DNA of 64,000 nucleotides from GM7GCV1 sp965221105 (GCA_965221105.1 OZ244871.1:558001-622000), one strand, 5' to 3'. Numbered from the stretch's first letter, positions 35,580-45,390 are shown. Made by a program: numbers and translations. Notes: generated from the sequence alone by a model not told the origin.

Positions 35580-36391
35580 TCCAGTTTGAACATTGCATGA
35601 CCTGTTCGGGAAGAGGCGGCCCGCAGGCCACCCCTGTCCTGAGTCTCATCAACCGGCCCCGTATGCCGGACGCAGGCAGCGCACGCTGACCACGACTCTG
35701 GGCACCATGACTCTCGAGCGTCATGCCGAGTCACTGGGTCAGCGGAGTCGCTGAATGAACACACCGGCACCGACCCGGGTGGTGACGGTCTGTGACCGGG
35801 AGGGGGATGACTGGGCGATGTGTGAGCGCCAGCACGCGCTGGCCGATCAGGTGTGTCTGCGGATTGCACGCGTTCACCTGAAGGCACCGGCGGGCGCGAC
35901 TGGCCATGACAGTCTGCCGGTGATCGCGGTGTCCATCACTGGGGATGACCCGCCCGAGCAGATCAGGGAGCCGGTGAACTGGCTGCGGCTGTGAGATCGA
36001 GAAGCGGCAGTTCGATGATGCTGAGGCCCTGCTCAAGTGCATGGCCTGTGATGCGGTGACGGCCTGGCGCGTGTTCGATCTGCAGCGGCGTGCCACGCAC
36101 GAACCCGACACGCCAGCTCGGGAGGTCGTCGAACCTGAGGAGATCGCCACCTGTCAGCTGCTGCTGCACGATCTGTATCCGAAGATGCCGATCAGGGCAC
36201 CACCTGATCTGAGCATCCGAGAGTATGTGGTGAACCTGGGCAGGCTGGCCGGCTTTCAGCCAAGCACAGGACAGCCGGTTCCCGGAACCAGGCTCCTCTG
36301 GCTCGGCACCACCGAGGTCATGGCTGGCATACGAACACTGAGGGCGCTCACAGCCGGAAAAATCACTGTAGAGGACTGGGACTCTGGATGA
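35580..36391 (+). pseudogene. IS4/Tn5-type transposase remnant
   Basis: Two frames join to give recognisable Tn5-like parts. VVTVCDREGDDWAM carries the second catalytic Asp block. After a frameshift near 35993 the C-terminal part reads CMACDAVTAWRVFDLQRRA and REYVVNLGRLAGFQ. The N-terminal third is missing or scrambled, so the gene is dead. Confidence 0.75.
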
Positions 36392-36428
36392 TCACAACAA
36401 CACTGCGTCATGTGTGGGGTGGTGATAG

Positions 36429-36800
36429 ATGAAAGATGGTTTCTTTGTTGAGCCCACCGTATTTGCTCATGTCGACAACAAAATGCGCGTCAGCCAGGAA
36501 GAAATCTTTGGCCCCCTCATCACCTTGACAAGTTATAAGGATGACGAAGACGCCATTGCGATTGCAAATGACCAGCCCTATGGCTTGTCCAGGTCTGTCT
36601 GGGGTGCCGATCCTGAGCGAGCAGCTGCAGTGGCCAGGCGAATTGTTGCCGGGTCAGTGTGCATTAACGGTGCGTTCACAATTGATCATCACGCACCCTT
36701 CGGAGGCCTGAAACAATCCGGACTTGGCGCTGAATGTGGACCTGAGGGCTTGCACGAGTACCTGCAGGATCAGGTGGTCTTCACGCCCAAAGCTGTTTAA
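36429..36800 (+). pseudogene. Aldehyde dehydrogenase C-terminal fragment
   Basis: 123 residues matching only the last quarter of an NAD-dependent aldehyde dehydrogenase: FVEPTVFAHVDNKMRVSQEE, EIFGPLITL, NDQPYGLSRSVWG and PFGGLKQSGLGAE. The cofactor and Cys nucleophile regions, about 360 residues, are missing. The adjacent IS4-type remnant probably truncated it. Confidence 0.85.
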
Positions 36801-36956
36801 CAGGCACTGTCCGCTGCTCAGTTGCGGGATTATGTGAGCCATCCTGTTGGCGGCTCAAACGGATTGCAGTTGATGCACTGCAGCATGAACCAGTTGTCTC
36901 CTGTCCAGGCAACGGGCTTGTCCCCAGCCTTGGCCTGAACATGAGCTGAATCCCGC

Positions 36957-37271
36957 CTAAATGTCCATGAGCGGCACAAACTCATACGCGGGCTCCTCAT
37001 ATGGATGAGCGTGCAGCAGCGCGTCGCGCACGTTTGCAGCCAGTTCGTCTGCGACCAGCATTTCAACCCGCCACTCATCCACCTGCTCAAGACTCCCCGC
37101 CGTGCCGATGTGTGGATCACTGCCCACCAAAGGGCGAAACTGTCCGTACCCACGGGTTTGCCAGCAGCATTGATCATATTTGCCCAATCGGCCAGCACCA
37201 GCGGCAAATAGCGCATCCTTAACCGGTTCACGATGGCTCTCGGGGATGTAGACGACCAGTTTTAGTGCCAA
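36957..37271 (-). CDS. NIF3-like/YqfO-CutA domain protein
   Basis: 104 residues from MALKLVVYIPESH. It matches the small stand-alone proteins related to the insert domain of NIF3/YqfO: VYIPESHREPVKDALFAAGA, GRLGKYDQCCW, GQFRPLVGSDPHIG and AHPYEEPAYEFVPL. Trimeric CutA-like fold, biochemical role unknown. Appears intact amid transposon debris. Confidence 0.88.
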   Translation of the reverse strand: MALKLVVYIPESHREPVKDALFAAGAGRLGKYDQCCWQTRGYGQFRPLVGSDPHIGTAGSLEQVDEWRVEMLVADELAANVRDALLHAHPYEEPAYEFVPLMDI

Positions 37272-37381
37272 ATGCTCACCCTGTCATAGATTCGGGATAG
37301 TGTTGCTGACCGCATTCTACTATTATGCCCTCCGGCCCATCCCGGCAGCCACCACCAGAAGCAGAAGCTGGTGAAGACATG

Positions 37382-37389
37382 AAAGAATG
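37382..37389. repeat. 8-bp target duplication AAAGAATG (left of TnpB element 1)
   Basis: AAAGAATG directly precedes the left inverted repeat and recurs at 38703-38710 directly after the right one. Confidence 0.85.
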
Positions 37390-38702
37390 GGGAATTATAT
37401 ACGTGACAGCCACAGCTATGATTCCCATTCTATACCTGTTGCACCAGTGCCCAGATGATATTAAGGTGCGTGAATAGCTGCTCGAAACAGCTCCCCCAAA
37501 TGCTTGATAGAGCGACCACACCGATGCGGATGATACGCACTCATAGTCAGACTGCACAGCTATCTCGCGCAACGCATCAGCGGTTGGACAGGTTCCTGTA
37601 TCTCTCCCGACAACTGTACAACGCCGCCCTGGATGAGCGCATCAATGCGTATCGGAAGGCTGGTGAGTCAATCGGCCTGTACGATCAATATAAGTCATTC
37701 ACTCAGATACGCAGAGATGATGCTGAGATGAGCAGCTATGGTGTACAGCCATTCCGATCTGTCCTGAACAGACTGGATAGATCATTCAAGCGATTCTTCA
37801 GGCAGGGTGGCTTTCCGAGATTCAAGGGCAGGAACCGGGGCATCCGGTCATTTGAAACATCCAGTTTTCGTCTCTTCGCGTCTGGCACGAGGCATGCCGT
37901 ACAGATCAAGGGCTGTGGCAGGTTCATTGTGAAGGCTCTGCCGGAGGGTGAGATCACGCTGGTTCGCGTTGTGACAACACCTGTCCGCGTCATGGTTCAG
38001 TGTGTCTGTGAGCAGGAGCGGGAGGTCGTGGCTGATCAGTCTCCCGTCGTCGGTATTGATGTTGGCGTGAAGGCACGGGCCACCCTCTCGACTGGCGAGT
38101 CAGTGCCGAAGGTGGTGATTGATAGGACCCGACAGAAGCGGCTTCAGCGAAAACTGAGTAAAGCCAAGAGGGGCAGTCACAACCGATATAAGAAACGCCA
38201 ATCGCTGGCCAGAGAGGCATACAGGGTGGCAGAGAGACAGCGCACTGCCCTGCACAGAACGACTACTGACCTGGTGAGGCGACACAGACACTTCGCGGTT
38301 GAAGACCTGAAGATCAAGAACATGACTGCCCATGGCGGCAGTCATAAGACGGGATTGAACCGATCACTCCGTGAGCAACAGTGGGGAACCTTCGTCTCTC
38401 AATTGACCTACACGGCTGAGAGTGCCGGTGGGTCAGTTGTGAAGGTGAATCCCAGGAACACATCGAAGACCTGTTCCGGGTGTGGTTCAGTCCATGAATC
38501 ACTGACCCTGAAGGACAGGGTCTTTGAGTGTGAACAGTGCGGCTTGAGTCTCGATAGAGACCTGAACGCTGCACGCAACATCAGGGAGCGTGGCTCGTCG
38601 GGCGGGAAAGTACCCGGTATGCGGCCTGATGGTGAATTGATCGGCGGGAGTACCCGCCGTGCCGCATAGAATAGTAGCGTGGCTGTCACGTATATAATTC
38701 CC
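37390..38702 (+). mobile_element. TnpB element 1 with 24-bp terminal inverted repeats
   Basis: 1313 bases. The ends at 37390-37413 and 38679-38702 are perfect 24-base inverted repeats beginning GGGAATTATATAC. The flanks are an exact 8-base direct repeat. The only gene inside is tnpB. Canonical IS200/IS605 elements lack both terminal inverted repeats and target duplications, so this structure points to mobilisation by a DDE-type transposase acting in trans. Confidence 0.88.
37524..38669 (+). CDS. tnpB: TnpB family RNA-guided nuclease
   Basis: About 381 residues. RuvC-like catalytic residues are visible: Asp179 in GIDVGVKA, Glu260 in FAVEDLKI and Asp346 in LDRDLNAARNI. The zinc ribbon has Cys317, Cys320, Cys336 and Cys339. 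The N-terminal helical region is of normal length. All catalytic residues are kept, so it may be active. TnpB uses an omega-RNA from the element's right end; that RNA was not delimited here. No tnpA lies nearby. Confidence 0.9.
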   Translation: MRMIRTHSQTAQLSRATHQRLDRFLYLSRQLYNAALDERINAYRKAGESIGLYDQYKSFTQIRRDDAEMSSYGVQPFRSVLNRLDRSFKRFFRQGGFPRFKGRNRGIRSFETSSFRLFASGTRHAVQIKGCGRFIVKALPEGEITLVRVVTTPVRVMVQCVCEQEREVVADQSPVVGIDVGVKARATLSTGESVPKVVIDRTRQKRLQRKLSKAKRGSHNRYKKRQSLAREAYRVAERQRTALHRTTTDLVRRHRHFAVEDLKIKNMTAHGGSHKTGLNRSLREQQWGTFVSQLTYTAESAGGSVVKVNPRNTSKTCSGCGSVHESLTLKDRVFECEQCGLSLDRDLNAARNIRERGSSGGKVPGMRPDGELIGGSTRRAA

Positions 38703-38710
38703 AAAGAATG
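38703..38710. repeat. 8-bp target duplication AAAGAATG (right of TnpB element 1)
   Basis: Right copy of the target duplication, abutting the right inverted repeat. Confidence 0.85.
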
Positions 38711-38747
38711 CACATCGGCTCAGGCGAACAGAGGGGAATCCGCGCTC

Positions 38748-39920
38748 GTGCAGACTGGCAGTATAACCGGACGCTCAGGCGTGTTGGTTCGCCTCCACAA
38801 CATCGCGTATGGATTGCTGTTGAGCTGCGCCGCTTTCCTGATGTCCCTGCCGCTTCTGGCGCAAGACCTCATCATCAATGGACTTGGCCCATACGTGGAA
38901 TTTGGTGAACCTGCCATGCTGGTTCGTCTTGAGACCCAGGTTCCTGCTGAGGACGCACTGGAGGCCATCGCGCTTGAGGGTACAAAGAGGTTGTCCTTTC
39001 GCATTCTTCAGGACAGGACCGCTCGAGCCTGGAGCCGGGTCTGGATTCAGAACCTCTCGATCAATAACTCTCCCGATACCATTTCGACCCAAACCAGCGA
39101 CCTGATTGCCATGACACAGTCGATACAGGGGACTTTGCGAGCTGGCGATCTGCTGGTTTTTGAGCGGGTCGCCAATGAACTGACGACCCTGTCGGTCAAT
39201 GGTAAGGACATCGCTGCTTTCGAAACACCCGGATTCTTCGAGTTCCTGCTCTCAGCATTTGTTGGTGCCATACCGCCCAGTGGAGAGCTGAAGTCGGCAT
39301 TGCTATCGGGTGGAAACCCCGTTCCGAAACTTGTCGTCCGCTTCGATGAGCTGACCTACTCCAGCGAGCGATCCCGGCAGGTTGCCGTATGGGCTCTCCC
39401 TGCACCTGGGGCTGTCACCATTCCCGAAGCGACTGATGTCAAAGTTGAAGACCCAACCGCAGAGGGAATTGCGGCTAGCAGCGCTGGGTCAGGCGAGCTG
39501 TCTTCGGAGGAAGGCCTGGCCGCTCAGCGTGGTTCTGCAGAATCCGGACAGGTATCAACGGATACAGCGGCGTCTGATACGTTGGCGGGAGATGAAGATC
39601 TGCCGGTTGCTATAACTGCGGAATCCCTCCTGGCAGTTCAAGACTATCAGCGGGCGGTGCTGCAAAAAGTCTACAGGTTGATCGAATTTCCAGCATCTGC
39701 AGTCCGTCGCAACAGGGAGGGCTCTCTGCGGATTCAGCTATATATTGCTGAAGATGGCGGATTGCTGGACGTTCAGATCACACAAGAATCTGCCTATCAG
39801 ATACTTGACCAGGCAGCCCTCAGAGCAGCTAGGGATGCTGCTCCTTTCGACGTTTTGCCAGAAAGTACACTGGAAATACCGATGGTGCTTGAGATACCTG
39901 TCAGTTTCAGGTTGCAGTAA
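38748..39920 (+). CDS. Chalcone isomerase-like domain - TonB C-terminal domain fusion, exported
   Basis: About 390 residues. A signal peptide (NIAYGLLLSCAAFLMSLPLLAQ) leads to a bacterial chalcone-isomerase-like domain at residues about 40-190 (EGTKRLSFRILQD, LRAGDLLVFERV, VNGKDIAAFETPGFFEFLL, ELKSALLSG). A low-complexity Ser/Ala/Glu linker of about 60 residues follows, then a TonB C-terminal domain (YQRAVLQKVYRLIEFPASA, REGSLRIQLYIAEDGG, ALRAARDAAPFDVLPE). The TonB domain contacts outer-membrane receptors or acts in periplasmic scaffolds. The start is uncertain (GTG 38748 or 38781). TnpB element 1 sits just upstream and may have displaced the promoter. Confidence 0.82.
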   Translation: MQTGSITGRSGVLVRLHNIAYGLLLSCAAFLMSLPLLAQDLIINGLGPYVEFGEPAMLVRLETQVPAEDALEAIALEGTKRLSFRILQDRTARAWSRVWIQNLSINNSPDTISTQTSDLIAMTQSIQGTLRAGDLLVFERVANELTTLSVNGKDIAAFETPGFFEFLLSAFVGAIPPSGELKSALLSGGNPVPKLVVRFDELTYSSERSRQVAVWALPAPGAVTIPEATDVKVEDPTAEGIAASSAGSGELSSEEGLAAQRGSAESGQVSTDTAASDTLAGDEDLPVAITAESLLAVQDYQRAVLQKVYRLIEFPASAVRRNREGSLRIQLYIAEDGGLLDVQITQESAYQILDQAALRAARDAAPFDVLPESTLEIPMVLEIPVSFRLQ

Positions 39921-40139
39921 CTGTAGTGGAAATACCCCTGGCGATAGGTTAGCCTCCATCTGAGGTGGCATTAGCCCAAGTTTACCAAGTTGGTATTTTG
40001 GAGCCAAAACGGTCTGATTTTCGGGTTTTGGCGCACGTAAGTCATTGCTTTTTGGTGGTGTGGTGGCCGGAAAAGCCAATGTAGTGCCATAATCCTACGC
40101 GTGTGTATTGACATCCCCATGCGGCGCGCCGATCATCTC

Positions 40140-41056
40140 TCTCATGTTCATCCGCCGTACCCAGACCCGCCGCGCCAACGATGGCACCGCCTACAGCACC
40201 TGTCGGCTGGTGCGCAGCGGACGCCTGGCCGTAACTGTGCACACGCATCGAGATACCCGAACAGGTCGAGGCTGAGGCACAGCGCATCTCAATTCTGCTG
40301 CTGACGAAGGGACTCGGCGAGGTCTCCGAGGACTCACCGGACAGCGTCACCATCCACCCCGACTCGATGGAGCTGGCCCGGCCGCGCAGCGTGGGGGTCG
40401 AGCAGCTGGGGCTCTGGGCGATGGAGCAGGTCGGGCTGGTGCTGGACAGTTCCGGCTTCGTGTGTCGCTCGCGGGTATTCTCGGGCAACGTGCGCGAGCA
40501 CAGCACCCTGCAGGACATGCTCGAGGGTCTGGGCGCGCCGATGCCTTGGTGATCATGGATCGGGGCATCGCCACCGAGGCGCAGATCGCCTGGTTGCGGG
40601 CATCCGGCTACCGCTATCTGGTCGTCAGTCGTACACAGGCGCGCGAGTTCAATGCCGAGGCCGCCGAGTCCATCACCCCCGCGTCGGGACAGACCCTGTC
40701 TCTGGACCGCAGGGAGTGCCCAGATGTCGGCGAGGTGTACCTGAACTGGTACTCCGAGGAACGCGCGCGCAGAGCGCGCAATGGTCGAGCGGCTCTGTAC
40801 CCGCTACGAGACCGAACTCCTCACACTCTCCGAGGGCCTGTCCAGACCACGTGCGCGGCGCAAGCCCGAGCAGGTCAACCAACGCATCGGACGCCTCAAG
40901 GGACACTATCGCCGCGTGGCCGGATACTACAGGCTCGACCTGACCGTCGAGGACGACCGCGTCCGTTCCCTCGCCTTCGTCCGCGATCCCGCCACGGACT
41001 CCATGGCCGACTTGCCTAGTGTCTACTGCCTGCGCACCAACCTCATGGACTGGGAT
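40140..41056 (+). pseudogene. IS1634-family transposase remnant
   Basis: Fragments in several frames match IS1634-type transposases: FIRRTQTRRANDGTAY near the start, DALVIMDRGIATEAQIAWLR and YRYLVVSRTQAREFN in the middle, and CTRYETELLTLSEGLS, GRLKGHYRRVAGYY and VYCLRTNLMDWDE at the end. At least two frameshifts. It stops at 41054, where the duplicated toxin-antitoxin segment begins. Confidence 0.75.
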
Positions 41057-41580
41057 GAAGTCAGACACTTTTTTTGGATACCAATCTATAGGCTTCACGT
41101 TCCATACGCAAATGTTAAGCATTACCCCCGTCACTGATATGTCGCGCCTGATCCATATTTTCATGGGTTACATGAATAACAGTAATGCCGTGTTTATTTT
41201 CAATATAGTAAATTAAGTGTTTTTCGTAGGGGAATACTCTTACACCTCTATCTTTATAGGGTTCATAGTATTTTCCGAGCGATGGCATTACTGCGAGAAT
41301 CTGCGCCTGTTTTTTCAAACCAGACACGTAACTTACTGCTTTATCTTTGCCCCACTTCTTTCTTGTATAAGAAACTATATGCTTCAGTTCTTCTCTAGAG
41401 TCGGGTGAAAATTCGACTCTAGTCATTGGCAACTGCCATCAATTCCTTAAAGACTTCCTCGCCATCAATACTCCGACCAGCCTCCACATCTTCTAACGCT
41501 TTGTCCAATCGTTGATGTAATAGTTGTTCTCGCAACGATTGAATACTTTCATATTCTTTCATCGAGATCATTACTGCGGC
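41054..41580. repeat. Duplicated segment carrying toxin-antitoxin module (copy 1)
   Basis: From GATGAAGTCAGACAC to within the antitoxin gene, about 525 bases recur at 48095-48622 with only a few changes. The two copies follow unrelated sequences: an IS1634 remnant here and a LamG fragment at the other site. Confidence 0.9.
41115..41426 (-). CDS. ParE/RelE-type toxin
   Basis: About 103 residues from MTRVEFSPDSREEL. RelE/ParE fold: SREELKHIVSYTRKKWG, QAQILAVMPSLGKYYEPY, GVRVFPYEKHLIYYIE and GITVIHVTHENMD. ParE toxins inhibit gyrase and RelE toxins cut mRNA; the subfamily cannot be fixed by eye. The start overlaps the antitoxin stop. Intact here but frameshifted in the copy at 48156-48466. Confidence 0.88.
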   Translation of the reverse strand: MTRVEFSPDSREELKHIVSYTRKKWGKDKAVSYVSGLKKQAQILAVMPSLGKYYEPYKDRGVRVFPYEKHLIYYIENKHGITVIHVTHENMDQARHISDGGNA

Positions 41581-41679
41581 TGGTTTATTGTTTTTGGTAA
41601 TGCAGACTGGCTCTTGCTGTGCCCTCATCACAACATCGCCAAAAGCGTTTTTTGCTTCAACAGAGCTAAAAGTTTCCAT
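41419..41679 (-). CDS. Phd/YefM-type antitoxin
   Basis: 86 residues: METFSSVEAKNAFGDVVMRA, then EPVCITKNNKPAAVMISMKEY and an acidic C-terminus. N-terminal DNA-binding domain of Phd/YefM type that represses its own promoter, with the C-terminus neutralising the toxin. AGGTGG lies a few bases before the ATG, and the upstream region is A+T-rich. Confidence 0.9.
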   Translation of the reverse strand: METFSSVEAKNAFGDVVMRAQQEPVCITKNNKPAAVMISMKEYESIQSLREQLLHQRLDKALEDVEAGRSIDGEEVFKELMAVAND

Positions 41680-41801
41680 GACACCACCTTTCTATAAAAA
41701 GAGCTACTTTAGTTATTATGGCTTTAAAAGCTCCATTTTGTCAATTGTTTATATTAATCAAATTTGATGGATATTTAGCTCACATGCTATTTACATAATT
41801 A

Positions 41802-43073
41802 GTAACTACTCGCCCCCCTTCTCCTGCTTGATCATGTCGGCGGCGATGCCGTTGAGGGCGATTTGGATGGCAGTCAACGGATTGTAGCCCTGGTGGGCCA
41901 TGGACTGGAGATAGCTGGAGATTCGGCAGTGGGCCTCGGCGTGGCGGAGGGTTCGGAAGCAGCCGGAGACCTTCTGCTTGACCTTGGCCATGCGGATATC
42001 GCGCTCGGCGCGGGTGTTGGTGAACGGGGTATTGCGGGCGAAGCGCAGCACCTCGGTGTCGTACTGGGTCAGCGCCTCGTGGAGGTTCTCGGCATCGGAC
42101 TTGGCGATGCGCCCGCGCTGTCCGTCGAGACGGGCGGGGGCTTGTTCCCCTGTGGCCTGGGTGAGGATGGTCCGGGAGCGCGTGCGCGCGGCCGTGAAGG
42201 CTGCCTCGTCGAGAGCCTTGGCATCAAGTTCACTGACCCTGCGGCAGGTTCCGCTCAGGAGGTGGCCCAAGCGCTTGTCCCAGACGTGGCCGTGGGCGTC
42301 CTCGACGAACCTGAGGTCGCGCAGCAGGTGGGCACCGCACAGGGCGTGCTCACAGTGATCTCAGGCGAAGGAGCTGGCCCATCGGTCGTGGACCAGAACG
42401 CCACCAGAGCGGGGGATGACAGTGAGGTCGTCGATGGCGGCGCGACCGCGCCTTCGGTGGACGAACGTCACCCTCAGGTCCCCGGCACCGATGCTGTGCA
42501 CCCAGTGGTTCGTGCCATCGACGCGCAGGCTGGTCTCGTCGGCGTGCAGGGCGGGCATGGCCAGCAGACAGTCGATGGCTGTGGCTTCCCAGTCGGCCAG
42601 CGCCTCGTGCAGGCGCATCAGCCAGGCCAGCAGGGTCGCCTCGGCCACGGCGCGCCCGGTCAGGGCCTTGAGGGTCTGCGCGGCGCGCCTGAGCGGCACC
42701 ATCTGGGCAGCCATGAGATGCGTGGCGAAGGCCAGGATGCCGTGGCCGTACTGCAGCGGTCCCGGCATATCGTCCGGGAAGGAGCCCCGGTTCTCGGTTC
42801 TCGGCGCTCATCGCGCCGTCCGCACACAGCGCCTCGAAGCGCGCCTTGAGTGCGTCGAACTCCGAGCGCAGCGACGCGGTGTTGACCGTCGCCATGGGCT
42901 ACCCGGACCCCACCGCCAAGCGCTCCGCTGGCGGCATCAGCGCGATCAGCGCCTGACACACCCCCGCTGTCGCATTGGAACTGAACTATGCGTTGTCCAT
43001 GACCCTGTGCACTCATGAAACGCACACATCATAGAATCGCCTTCCTATGACGTCAAGGGGGGTGAGTAGTTAC
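41802..43073 (-). mobile_element. IS66-family element with decayed transposase
   Basis: 1272 bases. Ends are inverted GTAACTACTC...CCCCCCTT. An exact 8-base target duplication CATAATTA lies at 41794-41801 and 43074-43081, the size expected for IS66. Inside, transposase pieces lie in different minus-strand frames: GTNHWVHSIGAGDLRVTFVH (DDE core) in 42361-42768, and NTRAERDIRMAKVKQKVSGC in 41806-42270. The transposase is therefore broken by frameshifts. IS66 accessory genes are absent. Confidence 0.88.
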
Positions 43074-43139
43074 CATAATTAGGGGTTTATTAATCTTTCC
43101 TCTGTATCCTAGATAGGAATACAAAGGGTGAAAAGAGCG

Positions 43140-43358
43140 ATGCAGGACTTATCAACAACGACATTTACAGAGCATGACGCATTCCAAGCGTATCTTGCTA
43201 GCCAACCGAATAGGTTGGATATGACCTCAGCCATTGCTAGAACTATTGGCTTCGACCAGTCGGAGATGTCGGTTGATATGGATTTCTTCTCTCGAATCTA
43301 TGATGTCGCTTTCGGCGAGAAAGGCAATAAAGATTTACGCGAACATAAGGGGAGCTAG
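43140..43358 (+). CDS. Small hypothetical protein
   Basis: About 72 residues from MQDLSTTTFTEHDAF. No family recognised. Composition is normal for a protein (helical, with FDQSEMSVDMDFFSRIYDVAF). Just outside the IS66 element; could be a genuine gene or a remnant. Confidence 0.35.
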   Translation: MQDLSTTTFTEHDAFQAYLASQPNRLDMTSAIARTIGFDQSEMSVDMDFFSRIYDVAFGEKGNKDLREHKGS

Positions 43359-43429
43359 CCACCCTCGCCCAAAAAGAAGAAGAACAAAAAGCTGACAACC
43401 TGGAACACCTCGCTGAAGCATCCTTAATC

Positions 43430-44330
43430 CAAGTTTACCAATGTAAATCGTGAAGTGAGATAAATCAGCACCTTGCGCTCTGCCCCCGATCTCCAGATCT
43501 GCGAGAATAATGTCCATGATGGCCTTGAAGTCCCACACCTCACGAGGATTTACCTGGTAGTGCCAGATGTAGTCTCCGGTGTCTGCGTCCAGCGCAACAA
43601 TCGAGCAGAGGAAGAGATTGTCGCCCGTTCTATCTGGGCTGCGTATTTCCGGATGATACGGGCCGCTGTTGCCGGTGCCGATACAGACTCGGTTCAACTC
43701 TGGATCGAAGGTGATGTCATTTGAGGCAGTGCCGCCATGCCCATACTTCCAGTATTCGCCATCCCGGGTTTTGGAGGCCATCTCCATCGCCTCGCTTTCA
43801 AAACCATCTGCTGGGTTACCTGGCACAATCCAGAAACGCCACAGCAACTCACCGGTATTGGTGTCATAGGTTGAGGCATAGCCACGTTCGCCGGTATCAC
43901 CACCACCGTGACCAATAATCGCCTTGCCATCCGCGTAAACCCCCCGATTTACGGTCATCGCAAGGCGCAAGCTTGGGGGGTTTCCGATTGGGTCCCGTAC
44001 GACCATTTCACTGTGCCTGTGACATTATCAACAGCGTGCACCTGTAACCCACAGTCAGCGGTGTAATACAGCACACCATCAACCGCCAGGGGCGCAGCTG
44101 CGAAGCTTCGGGTGCCGGGGATCCTGTGTCCAGGCTAAACCCAGACGGGAGACATTATCAGCAGTGATCTTATCGGGTTGGCCGAAGCGCTGTTCGGAAT
44201 GAGTGTTTCCGGAATGAAGCCAGTTGACATTCGCGGAGGGTACAGCCGTTCCCGCAGACTGTTTTGAACTGCCCTGCTGCGAAGCCTAATCGCTGCAGGC
44301 AATCAACAGAACCAATAGCAGGGTCGAACC
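43430..44330 (-). pseudogene. PQQ-dependent alcohol dehydrogenase remnant
   Basis: Broken pieces of a quinoprotein dehydrogenase on the minus strand. A lipoprotein-like signal (STLLLVLLIACSD) and QRFGQPDKITADNVSRLGLA lie near 44180-44330, then DGVLYYTADCGLQVHAVD near 44040-44090, and the block ERGYASTYDTNTGELLWRFW with ASNDITFDPELNRVCIGTGN in 43490-44006. Frames change between pieces and the C-terminal half is absent. Confidence 0.8.
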
Positions 44331-44550
44331 AACTGCGGCACACTTTTGACCCAGTTTCATCCCGCGATAAAAATGCAGCACCTCTAACAACGACATGGAC
44401 TTATACCCCGTTATAAAGAGTTCCTGAAGCGCAGGGGAACACTCTACCCCAAGCCTGAATCAACCACGGAAAAACCAGTTCCACTGCGCTGGCGGGAGGC
44501 TCTTTGCCATAAAGTCTCTACCGCAGGCAGGCAAATCAGGTTCGGGTTGC

Positions 44551-44579
44551 AGAACTGTCAGCCAGGGGCTGACAGTTCT
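44551..44579. repeat. Perfect 13-bp-stem hairpin over a stop codon
   Basis: AGAACTGTCAGCC and its reverse complement, separated by three bases. It overlaps the stop codon of the minus-strand gene at 44558-44905. No T-run follows on either strand, so it is not a standard intrinsic terminator. Confidence 0.8.
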
Positions 44580-44905
44580 GTGACGAGACGGCGCAACTCC
44601 AGATCACCCTCCGGGGTCAGAGCAATCCGGCCCTGGCTGTCGACGAAAACAGCGGCTTTTTCTGTGAGCCCGATACAGCAAAGGCGCACCTGTTCCAAGT
44701 GGTCGTCATATCTGATAGGTATGTGAACAAAAACCTCCCAGTCACTCTCCGACGCCTCTCCCGAAAGAACCATCACGAACAGCGTGATCAGATTTTCTTC
44801 ATTGAGGCGATACACTGGTGTCCGGAGCCAGGCCAGGCCACCAAATACCACCAACAGCACCAGGACCGATGCTCCGGCTACCTGCAACAATTCAGTCATA
44901 CGCAC
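44558..44905 (-). CDS. Small membrane-anchored hypothetical protein
   Basis: 115 residues. An N-terminal hydrophobic segment (VAGASVLVLLVVFGGLAWL) and a soluble part of about 85 residues (EENLITLFVMVLSGEASESD, IPIRYDDHLEQVRLCCIGL) with no recognised domain. Codon structure and a plausible anchor argue for a real gene. Confidence 0.55.
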   Translation of the reverse strand: MRMTELLQVAGASVLVLLVVFGGLAWLRTPVYRLNEENLITLFVMVLSGEASESDWEVFVHIPIRYDDHLEQVRLCCIGLTEKAAVFVDSQGRIALTPEGDLELRRLVTELSAPG

Positions 44906-44914
44906 CCCGAGCAG

Positions 44915-45390
44915 TCATTCATTCTGGTGCAGGCGTATCTGTAACACCTGACGAACACATTCATGAGATATCAAGTCAACACCACCCAACTCAACGAGCC
45001 TGTCCGAGATCATATGAACTGTCCACGGGGCGTGGCCCTCGGGAGGCTCGCTGCAGGCACGGCTCGTCAGCCGGGTCTCACACTCCCCATCCAGGCGCTG
45101 CGTATGTTCCCAAGAGCGTTTTTTCCGCTCCAGCACCGAGTCCAGTCCTTCGGTCGCGCACCTGCTCAATGGTGCGCCTGGAACACCCTGTCCACTCCGC
45201 AGCCTCGCGATCAGTCAACCTGAGGCCATGGTCACCTTCGTCCACCAGCAACACAGCCTCTGCATGTCGCCGACGAAAAGCCGCTTCCCGCCCACCTGTG
45301 ATCAAGCTTTCCAATTGAACCGGTTCGTCCAACGTCTATTTCACGACAGAGCGCTTCTTCATGATCATGCTCCTCAATAGGCTAGAAAAA
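44915..45390 (-). pseudogene. IS630-family transposase N-terminal remnant
   Basis: Two frames match the helix-turn-helix part of IS630-type transposases: LTDREAAEWTGCSRRTIEQV in one, and SEPPEGHAPWTVHMISDRLV then LISHECVRQVL in the other. The frame breaks near 45120 and the DDE domain is missing. Confidence 0.75.

Noticed and set aside
37382..38710. Calling TnpB element 1 a normal IS200/IS605 element
   Set aside because: Such elements lack terminal inverted repeats and target duplications, both of which are exact here, and no tnpA is present.
41863..42849. 328-codon plus-strand frame in the IS66 element
   Set aside because: The transposase motifs are on the minus strand; this frame is Gly/Val-rich without a family.
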